From positions 1-21,923 of the forward strand of contig DKZL01000035.1 in assembly GCA_002493635.1 (NCBI GenBank): a stretch of DNA of 21,923 bases, written 5' to 3'. Positions 14,422-21,906 of the stretch are shown in pieces. The DNA comes from Ruminococcaceae bacterium UBA7075 (GTDB lineage: Bacteria; Bacillota; Clostridia; Oscillospirales; Acutalibacteraceae). A program made the translations under genes and the position numbers. Below the pieces are notes generated by a model. That model made no database searches. It saw only the letters and a program-made list of their open reading frames with translations, and was not told where the DNA came from. How positions within the stretch are numbered: position 1 is the first letter of the stretch; every line of letters begins with the position of its first letter.

Positions 14422-15813
14422 ATGGCATTTGAAGGACTTTCGGAAAAGCTAAGCAATGCGTTTAAAAAATTAAGAAACAAAGGTAAACTCTCAGAGAACG
14501 ACGTTAAAGAAGCTATGAGAGAAGTGCGTCTTGCGCTTCTTGAGGCTGATGTAAACTTTAAAGTTGCAAAAAGCTTTACAAACAAGGTTACAGAGAGAGC
14601 AATCGGTCAGGATGTTATGGAAAGCCTTACTCCTGCTCAGATGGTTGTCAAAATCGTAAATGAAGAGCTTACAAGCCTTATGGGCGGCGAGGGAGCAAGA
14701 ATTGAGTTTGCATCAAAACCTCCGACAGTAATTATGCTGTGCGGTTTGCAGGGATCGGGTAAAACAACTCACGCTGCAAAACTTGCTCTTATGCTTAAAA
14801 ATCAGAACAGACGCCCTATGCTTGTTGCCTGTGACATTTACAGACCTGCGGCTATTGACCAGCTTAAAGTTGTCGGCGGCAAAGCAGGAGTACCTGTTTT
14901 TGAAAAAGGCACGCAGAATCCTGTCAAGACTGCAAAAGAAGCTATAAAGCACGCAAAAGATTACGGCAACGATGTTGTAATTCTTGATACAGCAGGTCGT
15001 CTGCACATTGACGAAGCACTTATGAACGAGCTTAAAGAGGTCAAGGCAGAGGTCAATCCCGACGAAATTCTGCTCGTTATCGACTCAATGACAGGTCAGG
15101 ATGCAGTAAACGTGGCAAAAAGCTTTAATGAACTGCTGGATATTACAGGCGTTATTCTTACAAAGCTTGACGGCGACACCCGTGGCGGTGCGGCTCTTTC
15201 AGTTAAAGAGGTTACAGGCAGACCGATAAAGTTTGCAGGTACGGGTGAAAAGCTTGAAGACATTGAGGTTTTCCACCCCGACAGAATGGCAAGCCGAATT
15301 CTTGGTATGGGCGATGTGCTTACTCTTATTGAGGATGCACAAAGTAAAATGGACCAGAAGAAGGCTGAGGAAGCAGCTCAGAGAATGCTCAGCAACAAGT
15401 TTGACTTCAACGATCTCAACAATCAGTTTGAGCAGATTAAGAAAATGGGTCCGCTAAAGGGTATTCTTTCAAAAATTCCGGGAATGGGCAAACAGCTTGA
15501 CAATGTTGATATTGATGACAGACAGATTGACTGGGTTCAGGCTATTATTTTATCAATGACACCCGAGGAAAGACAAAAGCCTTCACTGCTCAATCCTTCA
15601 CGCAAAAAAAGAATTGCGGCAGGTTCAGGCAGAAGCGTTGAAGAGGTCAACCGTCTTTGCAAGCAGCTTGAGCAGATGCAGAAAATGATGAAGCAGTTTA
15701 ACTCAAAGGGCAAAAAAGGCAAAAAGAAAAAAATGATGCGCGGGTTGCCCGGTCTTGGCGGAATGCCGATGAACGGTATGCCCCCGATAGACGGAATGCC
15801 TCCGTTCAAATAA
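14422..15813 (+). CDS. ffh: Signal recognition particle protein Ffh
   Basis: SRP54 GTPase that binds signal peptides and 4.5S/6S-type SRP RNA and targets ribosomes to FtsY. 463 residues. The N domain is about 1-95. The G domain has G1 GLQGSGKTT (108-116), DTAGRLHID (189-197) and TKLDGDTRGG (247-256). The M domain, about 300-445, carries the RNA-binding helices, and the tail is Met/Gly/Pro-rich (GLPGLGGMPMNGMPP). I chose the ATG at 14422, preceded by AAGAGG and matching the family start AFEGLSEKL. The frame is open back to 14230 but that part overlaps ylxM. The SRP RNA gene is not in the window. Confidence 0.98.
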   Translation: MAFEGLSEKLSNAFKKLRNKGKLSENDVKEAMREVRLALLEADVNFKVAKSFTNKVTERAIGQDVMESLTPAQMVVKIVNEELTSLMGGEGARIEFASKPPTVIMLCGLQGSGKTTHAAKLALMLKNQNRRPMLVACDIYRPAAIDQLKVVGGKAGVPVFEKGTQNPVKTAKEAIKHAKDYGNDVVILDTAGRLHIDEALMNELKEVKAEVNPDEILLVIDSMTGQDAVNVAKSFNELLDITGVILTKLDGDTRGGAALSVKEVTGRPIKFAGTGEKLEDIEVFHPDRMASRILGMGDVLTLIEDAQSKMDQKKAEEAAQRMLSNKFDFNDLNNQFEQIKKMGPLKGILSKIPGMGKQLDNVDIDDRQIDWVQAIILSMTPEERQKPSLLNPSRKKRIAAGSGRSVEEVNRLCKQLEQMQKMMKQFNSKGKKGKKKKMMRGLPGLGGMPMNGMPPIDGMPPFK

Positions 15814-15822
15814 TAAGTAATT

Positions 15823-15853
15823 CATCCAATAACATTTTGGTGAATATATATTT
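15823..15853 (+). other. Weak stem-loop between ffh and rpsP
   Basis: ATTCATCCAA and TTGGTGAAT can pair with one bulged base around a short loop and are followed by a T-rich stretch. It may be a partial terminator or attenuator separating ffh from the rpsP-khpA pair. Weak evidence. Confidence 0.3.
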
Positions 15854-15880
15854 TTCAATATTTTTAAGAGGTGAAATTTT

Positions 15881-16126
15881 ATGGCAGTAAAAATCAGACT
15901 TAGAAGAATGGGTTCAAAGAAAGCTCCTTTTTACAGAGTAGTAGTAGCAGACTCAAGATACCCGAGAAACGGTCGTTTCATTGAAGAAATCGGTACTTAC
16001 GATATTCTCAAGAAGCCATCAGAGTTCAAGGTAGACGCAGAGGCTGTTAAGAAGTGGATTGCTAACGGTGCTCAGCCAACTGACACAGTTAAGGCTCTCC
16101 TTAAGAAGAACGGCGTAATTGACTAA
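15881..16126 (+). CDS. rpsP: 30S ribosomal protein S16
   Basis: 81 residues, standard length. It shows the family opening VKIRLRRMGSKKAPFYRVVVADSR and the middle motif GRFIEEIGTYD. S16 binds 16S rRNA and aids 30S assembly. The start follows AAGAGGTGA with good spacing. Codon use (many GTA, CTC and AAG choices) is smoother than in neighbours, as expected for a highly expressed gene. It is 67 bases from ffh and 24 bases from khpA. Confidence 0.98.
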   Translation: MAVKIRLRRMGSKKAPFYRVVVADSRYPRNGRFIEEIGTYDILKKPSEFKVDAEAVKKWIANGAQPTDTVKALLKKNGVID

Positions 16127-16150
16127 TCGCCTTAGGAAAGGGACTTTACA

Positions 16151-16384
16151 ATGCAGGAATTACTTGCTATTATCGCAAAAGGACTTGTTGATTCTCCTGA
16201 ATCGGTAAGCGTTGACGCAGACGAACCTAGAGAGGACGGCACAATCGTTTATCATATTCATGTTGCAGAGAGTGATATGGGCAGAGTTATCGGTAAGCAG
16301 GGCAGAATTGCCAAAGCTATCCGCACAATTGCTCGCAGTGCAGCAATCCGCAGCGATGAAAAAATTATGGTTGAAATTGATTAA
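16151..16384 (+). CDS. khpA: KH-domain RNA-binding protein KhpA
   Basis: 77-residue single KH domain protein (formerly YlqC). The GxxG RNA-binding loop is GKQG (48-51) within GRVIGKQGRIAKAIRTIARSAA. KhpA proteins work with KhpB/EloR in RNA binding and cell elongation control in Firmicutes. The start has AAAGGGAC upstream. In most relatives rimM, trmD and rplS follow; here a terminator follows and then a convergent gene, so the operon is split at this point. Confidence 0.95.
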   Translation: MQELLAIIAKGLVDSPESVSVDADEPREDGTIVYHIHVAESDMGRVIGKQGRIAKAIRTIARSAAIRSDEKIMVEID

Positions 16385-16415
16385 TATTTCGGCATAAAAC
16401 ATAATATTTTTGCAA

Positions 16416-16450
16416 AAAACAGGGACTGTTGAATTAACAGTCCCTGTTTT
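16416..16450. terminator. Bidirectional terminator between khpA and the kinase gene
   Basis: Fifteen-base perfect arms AAAACAGGGACTGTT and AACAGTCCCTGTTTT around a 5-base loop. T-runs follow on both strands, so it can serve both convergent operons. Confidence 0.93.
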
Positions 16451-16466
16451 CTTTGCAGTGATACAT

Positions 16467-16973
16467 TTATAAAACATCATTCAGCTTTTCAACCATTTTA
16501 TCAACAGTCTTCTCAATATCAGCAGCATTTTCAAAAACCACACTTATATCGGCATACTTTTCATACAGCGGAACACGCTCGTCAAAAACATCATCAAGAG
16601 TGTCACCTTTATGAAATGCAATTCCCCTTGTTCGTATGTTTGTCACCCTCCGCTTAATTTCATCAAGCGGAACATCAATGTACAAAACAATACCGTTTTT
16701 AGCAAGGTGCTGCATAGCCTTGTCACTCATTACCATTGAACCGCCTGTAGCTATTACAGTGTGGTCACACTCAAGGTCCTCGCCTACCTCCTGTTCAAGC
16801 TCAAGAAAATAGTCAAGTCCCTTTGTATCAAGAATTTTCTGAAGCGTCATATCCGCCTTGCGGCTTATAACAAGGTCGGTATCAATAAATGAATAGCCGA
16901 TAGCCTTTGCAAGAAGTACACCGAGCGTACTTTTTCCCGAGCCGGGCATACCGATTAAAACAACATTTTTCAT
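16467..16973 (-). CDS. Shikimate kinase-like protein
   Basis: 168-residue P-loop kinase of the shikimate/gluconate kinase fold. Walker A is GMPGSGKST (8-16), the DTD pair is Asp31/Asp33, and the late ERVPLYEKYAD keeps the Arg (133) found in AroK. Two AroK hallmarks are altered: the Arg of the FRxxE motif, which contacts shikimate, is Leu57 (YFLELE), and the GGG loop is GGS (77-79). The lid reads IRTRGIAF. Similar proteins are usually annotated shikimate kinase, but the substrate is doubtful, so I give no gene symbol. It starts 1 base after the pyruvate kinase stop, with AAGGAT upstream, and ends at the bidirectional terminator. No other aromatic pathway gene is near. Confidence 0.8.
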   Translation of the reverse strand: MKNVVLIGMPGSGKSTLGVLLAKAIGYSFIDTDLVISRKADMTLQKILDTKGLDYFLELEQEVGEDLECDHTVIATGGSMVMSDKAMQHLAKNGIVLYIDVPLDEIKRRVTNIRTRGIAFHKGDTLDDVFDERVPLYEKYADISVVFENAADIEKTVDKMVEKLNDVL

Positions 16974-16974
16974 A

Positions 16975-18417
16975 TTACAAAATCCTTACATTAAGTGAGT
17001 CTGTGCTTGATGTGGGATAGGTTCTGTTGGACGAAAGCACAACAACCGTATCACCCTTTTTGACAAGACCTGTACTGAGAGCCTTATCCATTGCCTGTCT
17101 TGTAATAGCGTCTGATGTCCGCTTTTCTTCACCGACAAGTGCGGTCACACCCCAGTTAAGACAGAGCTTTCTGCAAACTAAAAGAGAGGTAGTAACTGCT
17201 ATTACCGGCACCTCGGGTCTGTAATGAATCATAGCTCTTGCAACCTTACCTGTAGCACTTTCAACAATTATAGCCTTTGCACCGATTTCGGTTGCAATAG
17301 CCTTTGCGGCACGGCAGATGCTTCCTCTGATTGTATTTTTATCCTCAATACCGTGATCTTCAATATATTTATAAAGTGCAGTAAATTCTCCGTTTCTTTC
17401 TGCCTCATAACAAATAGCGTCAAGTGCCTTAACGCTCTCAACGGGATACATTCCTGCTGCCGACTCACCTGACAGCATAACAGCGCTTGTACCGTCATAA
17501 ACTGCGTTGGCAACGTCGCTGATTTCTGCACGGGTAGGACGGGGCGAGGTTGTCATACTTTCAAGCATCTGTGTTGCAGTAATAACATATTTGCCCTTAG
17601 CAACGCATTTTCTGATAAGTTGTTTCTGTATTTCAGGAAGCTTGATGAACGGAATTTCAACGCCCATATCACCTCTTGCAACCATAATGCCGTCTGCTGC
17701 ATCTATAATTGCATCCATATCATTAACACCGCTCTGATTTTCAATCTTTGCGATAATTTCAACATAATCAAAACCAAGACTGTCGATAAAATCACGGAGC
17801 GTGCTTACATCTTCGTGAGTTCTTACAAATGAAGCGGCAACAACATTTGCACCGTGAGTAAGACCAAATTCAATATCTTTTCTGTCCTGTGCGCTGACAT
17901 ACGGCATATTAATATGATAATTTGGAATATTTATGCTTTTGCGGTTTTTGAGCACACCGCCTTCTTTTACGGTACATATAATTTTGCTGTCAGTTACATC
18001 CTTAACAACAAGCGAAATAAGACCATCGTCAAGCAAAAGCTCTCTGCCCTTTGCTTTTTCACCCTCTGAATAAAAAATATCAACAAGCTTTGGAAATGAA
18101 ATGCTTACGCCGTTTTCATCACCGTCAACTGCTTCCTTATAAAACGCAAACTCACTGCCGTTTTCCAATGCTACAGAACCGTTTGTAAATGTACCGACTC
18201 TGACCTCAGGTCCTTTTGTATCAAGCAAAATCGCAACATTCTTGCCGCTTTCCCTGATTGCCTCTTTGAGTGTACTGAAAATAACCTCAAGCTCATCATA
18301 TTTTCCGTGCGACATATTAATTCTTGCCACATTCATACCTGCATCAATCATCTGCAATAGAGTTTCTTTGGTATTGCATGCAGGTCCGATAGTACAGACA
18401 ATTCTCGTTTTTCTCAT
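16975..18417 (-). CDS. pyk: Pyruvate kinase
   Basis: Converts phosphoenolpyruvate and ADP to pyruvate and ATP in the last step of glycolysis. 480 residues, the length of the form without the extra C-terminal PEP-utiliser-like domain seen in bacilli. The TIM barrel opens with TRIVCTIGPA and ARINMSHG. The B domain is about 71-170. The active-site helix has IIAKIENQSG with Lys224, then MVARGDMGVEIP. The C domain ends at VLSSNRTYPTSSTDSLNVRIL. I chose the ATG at 18415-18417, 7 bases from AGGAG; an ATG 18 bases upstream precedes this site. The kinase-like gene follows 1 base after its stop. Confidence 0.98.
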   Translation of the reverse strand: MRKTRIVCTIGPACNTKETLLQMIDAGMNVARINMSHGKYDELEVIFSTLKEAIRESGKNVAILLDTKGPEVRVGTFTNGSVALENGSEFAFYKEAVDGDENGVSISFPKLVDIFYSEGEKAKGRELLLDDGLISLVVKDVTDSKIICTVKEGGVLKNRKSINIPNYHINMPYVSAQDRKDIEFGLTHGANVVAASFVRTHEDVSTLRDFIDSLGFDYVEIIAKIENQSGVNDMDAIIDAADGIMVARGDMGVEIPFIKLPEIQKQLIRKCVAKGKYVITATQMLESMTTSPRPTRAEISDVANAVYDGTSAVMLSGESAAGMYPVESVKALDAICYEAERNGEFTALYKYIEDHGIEDKNTIRGSICRAAKAIATEIGAKAIIVESATGKVARAMIHYRPEVPVIAVTTSLLVCRKLCLNWGVTALVGEEKRTSDAITRQAMDKALSTGLVKKGDTVVVLSSNRTYPTSSTDSLNVRIL

Positions 18418-18472
18418 AAATTTTCTCCTATACAAAATGTGATTATTATTTGATACATATTTTAATACATAT

Positions 18473-18501
18473 ATTATATATTATGCTGCAACTAAATTCA
18501 A
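18473..18501 (-). promoter_or_regulatory. Promoter of pyk
   Basis: On the minus strand TTGAAT (18501-18496), 17 bases, TATAAT (18478-18473), about 55 bases before the pyk start codon. Confidence 0.75.
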
Positions 18502-18568
18502 TCATTGTTTTGTAAAATATTCCAAAAATTTTGCATATTCACTCAAATGCCATACTACAAAACGAAAA

Positions 18569-18595
18569 TGACCTGCCCTTTTTCAGAGCAGGTCA
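18569..18595 (-). terminator. Terminator of the CotH-dockerin gene
   Basis: Arms TGACCTGC (18569-18576) and GCAGGTCA (18588-18595) with an 11-base loop, followed on the minus strand by a T-rich tail. It lies 15 bases after the stop of the CotH-dockerin gene. Confidence 0.8.
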
Positions 18596-18610
18596 AAATA
18601 AAAAATATAA

Positions 18611-20605
18611 TCAGAATTCGTTTATGATGTTAGCAATATATTTCTGAATTGTCGTTACATCATCAATGTTAATTAAGCCGTCCTTTGTTGTATCAGCCGC
18701 CAAAATCTGAGTTTCTGTAAGTTTTTCTAAACCTACAATGTATTTTTGTGTTAAAGTAACATCATCAATATCAATTTTACCATCATCGTTGACATCACCA
18801 AGCATAAACTCAGGCGGAATATAATCAGGGTAAAACTGTTCACTGAGCCATGCTGCTCTGCCCTGCATCCAATCCGTCATATAAGCGAACATACCGTCAA
18901 AAGTCTGATTATAATGTTTGTTATCCGATTTTACCATCTTATGAGTATTTTCATCATAATAAGCAGTTACCAGATTTTGATGGTCCGCAATCCAATCGCC
19001 CGTATCAAGAATCCAACCGCTTGTATAATTCATTTCAGCAGAACCCCTTAGCAAGCTGTAATATTCATCAACCGACATCATAATTCCTTTGTCTGTTTCG
19101 CCGTAAAAATCTTTGAGTGCAGGCACAAAATCATTAAACCATATCTGCGCAGCTTCATTCATTACAGATTCATTTCTTGCAAAATTATTCATAATATTTG
19201 TTGAATTTTTTGAAGAAGCCTTCTTGCCCTTGTACTTACACCACCAACCGGTATATTCTTCATAGTCATCAACACCCATATTTCTTAAATCACGGCTAAC
19301 ACCTACTGCATTGCCAAGTGAATTATCGTAGTCCCATACAGGCGAACCATAAAATTTATAGATACCGTTTTCATCCTGTTTCCATACAAAGAATGTACTG
19401 GAAACACCTGAGTCCCAGTTTTTACCGAGTTCATTAATCAGATACAGCTTTGCAACAGATTCAACATCTGCAACCGAGGAAATATCATTGCTCGTATCTT
19501 TCGCGGCATTATAGAGAGCATTAAATTTATCTCTTACATACTCCTTGACCTCATTATAACCGACATCGCCAACTTCAAGCTCAGGAGCTTTGATTGTTAC
19601 CTTGTTTCCGTCTTCACAATCAACATAATAATCCTCCCAGTCCGACGCACCGGCATCAACCTCGCACAAGAAAGGAAAATCCTCGTTGATTGTACCGTCT
19701 TCGTTAAGATATGCGGTATCATCAATATCATTAATAAGATTATTTTTTCCTGCCTCAATCTTTTCACACATCTGATATGAGCCCCAATAGAAGCCGTTTA
19801 CATAAAAGTCAACATATCTTGAATCCGACGCATACGGCATTCCGACTGCATCAGAAAGATCATAAAGAACTCTGTTTCTTGAAAGCGAATCATCCTGATA
19901 ATTAGCAAGAAGTGAATATTTTTTACTCTTGCTCATACCGGCAATTTTAACATTATCCTTATATGTAATATTATAAGCTTTCTTAGGCTTTCCCCATGTT
20001 GTGTTACCTCTGCCCTTGATTTTTTTAATTTCAGTGTTATCAACATTACCTTCTGCATCAACTATTGCGCCTGTTGCATCTGCACTTATGCTTTTATCAT
20101 CATTGATATATGACATAAGGTCAGTTCCGTTGCCGTCAGCGTCACTGTTATTGATGTATATGCCTGCTTCTGCATTCGACTTCATAAATTTAAGCGTATA
20201 TGTGCTGCCGCCAGCAGAAATCGAATATGACTTATTCTCCTCATAGCTGACAGTTGCAGTTCCGCCTGACGGAATATTTACACCGTTGACCGTAACAGCA
20301 GATGAGAACGCATTATACACATCAACCTTGGAACTGTCTGCCGATGTAGGCAGGAAAAAATACTTTACATCAGAATCAATTTCATAAAAGCTTTCATCAT
20401 GCTTACTCTGCCATGCCTGCCAAGCCTCTGTATCCATCGAATTTAAAACTCCGTGAACATACAGAGCTTCAACAGTATCAAATGAAATATTTCCTGCCGA
20501 AACCGATTCGGATTCACTGTTTACATTTGCCGCACTTATCGACGAAATAACAACCGTTCCTGAAATAATCATCACAGCCAGAATAACTGAAATTAATTTT
20601 TTCAT
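18611..20605 (-). CDS. Secreted CotH-kinase-family protein with C-terminal type I dockerin
   Basis: 664-residue secreted protein. The signal peptide is about residues 1-26 (Lys-Lys, a hydrophobic core, SSISA). Residues about 45-150 look like an Ig-like module. The CotH domain follows, with KGRGNTTWGKPKKAY near 195-210 and PVWDYDNSLGN near 420, whose aspartates fit the metal/ATP site of CotH kinases. Residues about 603-662 are a type I dockerin with two calcium loops: GDVNDDGKIDIDD and ADTTKDGLINIDD. CotH phosphorylates spore coat proteins in Bacillus; dockerin-bearing CotH proteins are known from cellulosome bacteria. The ATG has AGGAGTG 9 bases upstream. Its divergent neighbour has a cohesin-like domain, a possible partner. 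Confidence 0.92.
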   Translation of the reverse strand: MKKLISVILAVMIISGTVVISSISAANVNSESESVSAGNISFDTVEALYVHGVLNSMDTEAWQAWQSKHDESFYEIDSDVKYFFLPTSADSSKVDVYNAFSSAVTVNGVNIPSGGTATVSYEENKSYSISAGGSTYTLKFMKSNAEAGIYINNSDADGNGTDLMSYINDDKSISADATGAIVDAEGNVDNTEIKKIKGRGNTTWGKPKKAYNITYKDNVKIAGMSKSKKYSLLANYQDDSLSRNRVLYDLSDAVGMPYASDSRYVDFYVNGFYWGSYQMCEKIEAGKNNLINDIDDTAYLNEDGTINEDFPFLCEVDAGASDWEDYYVDCEDGNKVTIKAPELEVGDVGYNEVKEYVRDKFNALYNAAKDTSNDISSVADVESVAKLYLINELGKNWDSGVSSTFFVWKQDENGIYKFYGSPVWDYDNSLGNAVGVSRDLRNMGVDDYEEYTGWWCKYKGKKASSKNSTNIMNNFARNESVMNEAAQIWFNDFVPALKDFYGETDKGIMMSVDEYYSLLRGSAEMNYTSGWILDTGDWIADHQNLVTAYYDENTHKMVKSDNKHYNQTFDGMFAYMTDWMQGRAAWLSEQFYPDYIPPEFMLGDVNDDGKIDIDDVTLTQKYIVGLEKLTETQILAADTTKDGLINIDDVTTIQKYIANIINEF

Positions 20606-20669
20606 TTTCTTATCACTCCTAAATCAAAATTTTTTCATATATTTATCACACAGCAGTGCGATTATTTAT

Positions 20670-20698
20670 ATTGTAACATTTATATAATTTTTGTTCAA
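20670..20698 (-). promoter_or_regulatory. Promoter of the CotH-dockerin gene
   Basis: On the minus strand TTGAAC (20698-20693), 17 bases, TACAAT (20675-20670), about 65 bases before the start codon. Confidence 0.7.
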
Positions 20699-20762
20699 TG
20701 CAAATTTTGTTTTTATAAGTAAAAAACACGAACAATTATTGTTATATTAAAGTAAGCTTAAC

Positions 20763-20818
20763 AGCTTTAAATTAAGGCAGAAACAATTTTAAAATATGCC
20801 TGCTTTAATTAAAAAGCT
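20763..20818. repeat. Imperfect long inverted repeat upstream of the lipoprotein gene
   Basis: The left arm (20763-20780) and right arm (20800-20818) are nearly complementary over about 18 bases, with one G-T pair and one bulge. The loop is 19 bases. It ends immediately before the candidate -35 hexamer of the lipoprotein gene. It may be a terminator-like stem, an operator or a decayed palindromic unit. Confidence 0.5.
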
Positions 20819-20847
20819 TTGACTATTCGTAGTAATAGTGTTATATT
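20819..20847 (+). promoter_or_regulatory. Candidate promoter of the cohesin-like lipoprotein gene
   Basis: TTGACT (20819-20824), 17 bases, TATATT (20842-20847). A second candidate is an extended -10 TGATATAAT at 20888-20896 without a good -35. Either could serve; the first gives a leader of about 90 bases. Confidence 0.55.
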
Positions 20848-20940
20848 TTTTACATTATACTTTATACTTTATTTTTTTCAAATCTTTTGATATAATAATA
20901 TAGATATTCTATTAAAGATATTAAATAAGGAAGTGTCGGT

Positions 20941-21864
20941 ATGCAAAACACAAAAAACAATAAGTCTAAAAAATTCTTAAATATTGCACTTATTGCCTTG
21001 CTTGCAATAACAGTTACATCTGCAAGTATGATGATGGGATGTGATTCTAAAGAAACTTCGGCAACACCTGATTCAGCCATTACAGAAACTAAGGTTGTAT
21101 CTGAAACTCAGATTGTAACTGATTTGGTTGACATTACAGGCGATGATTCCGACGAATCAAGCGATGCATCGGACAGCAAGAGCGGTGACAGTAAATATAA
21201 AAGTAATTCAAATAACAGCAACAGTAACGACAAATCCGATGACAACAAAGAAAACGGCTCAGGCAACAGCGGTAATAAATCTAACAACAATGCTGCAAAT
21301 AACTCAGGAAATAATTCTGATAATAACAATAACAACTCAGACGATAACGGCGGAAATGACTCCGACAATAACAGTGATAATAACGCTGACAACAATGATA
21401 ACAATAACTCAGGAAATAATTCAGACAACAACGGCGGAGCTTCCGGAGTGCTTAAAATCGGCGGAAAAAGCTTTAATGTTGGTGACACAATTACGTGTAC
21501 TCTCAGCATTAAAACTCCCGAACTGATTGAGAATTTTCAGGGGCAGATTGTTTATGACACAAAATATCTTGAGTGCACAAAAGCAAAATTTGTTGGCGAG
21601 GCAAGAGGCGGAAGTGTTATTAATTCCGGAACTACACCGGGTATTATAAAATTTAACGGCTCAAGCGCTATAGACGGCTATGATTTTACTGACGGTGCTG
21701 CTATGATGGAAATCACCTATAAGGTAAAAGGCTCAGGAAGTACAACTCCGACTGAAAAATGGGAGATTGTAAGACGTCTTACAGAGAAAGGTAACGGAAC
21801 AAATTATATTACCGACGGAAAACCTTCTAAGGGTATGACATCATCATTCTCCTACTCAAAATAA
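20941..21864 (+). CDS. Lipoprotein with Asn/Asp/Ser-rich stalk and cohesin-like domain
   Basis: 307-residue exported protein. The basic N-terminus and a hydrophobic core lead to MMGC, giving a probable lipobox with Cys34 (Met at -3 is unusual but Gly at -1 is normal). Residues about 50-165 are a low-complexity Asn/Asp/Ser/Gly stalk. Residues about 168-307 look like a cohesin: FNVGDTITCTLSIKTPELI, FQGQIVYDTKYLE, GIIKFNGSSA and a closing AAMMEITYKVKG. Cohesins bind dockerins, so the likely role is to hold dockerin proteins at the membrane surface. The cohesin call is from pattern, not a search, and it could be another carbohydrate-binding-like beta sandwich. The start has AGGAAGTG upstream. Confidence 0.78.
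   Translation: MQNTKNNKSKKFLNIALIALLAITVTSASMMMGCDSKETSATPDSAITETKVVSETQIVTDLVDITGDDSDESSDASDSKSGDSKYKSNSNNSNSNDKSDDNKENGSGNSGNKSNNNAANNSGNNSDNNNNNSDDNGGNDSDNNSDNNADNNDNNNSGNNSDNNGGASGVLKIGGKSFNVGDTITCTLSIKTPELIENFQGQIVYDTKYLECTKAKFVGEARGGSVINSGTTPGIIKFNGSSAIDGYDFTDGAAMMEITYKVKGSGSTTPTEKWEIVRRLTEKGNGTNYITDGKPSKGMTSSFSYSK
21298..21422 (+). repeat. Direct repeat within the stalk-coding region
   Basis: An identical 20-base stretch occurs at 21298-21317 and 21403-21422, 105 bases (35 codons) apart and in frame. It encodes the NNSGNNS pattern twice. Recombination between the copies would shorten the stalk without shifting the frame. Confidence 0.8.
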
Positions 21865-21876
21865 ATAACACAACTT

Positions 21877-21906
21877 AAAATGGGGCGATAAACCGCCCCA
21901 TTTTTT
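21877..21906 (+). terminator. Terminator of the cohesin-like lipoprotein gene
   Basis: TGGGGCG (21881-21887) and CGCCCCA (21894-21900) with a 6-base loop, flanked by an A-run and followed by six T. It begins 12 bases after the stop codon. Confidence 0.93.

Larger units (their letters stand above)
20606..20940. other. Divergent gap between the dockerin and cohesin-like genes
   Basis: No gene seen. It holds the promoter of the CotH-dockerin gene (20670-20698), a long imperfect inverted repeat (20763-20818) and the promoter region of the lipoprotein gene (20819-20896). The rest is AT-rich. Confidence 0.8.

Noticed and set aside
21108..21509. Leu/Ser-rich open frame antisense to the stalk of the lipoprotein
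   Set aside because: It is the complement of the low-complexity Asn/Asp/Ser coding region and has no start signal.
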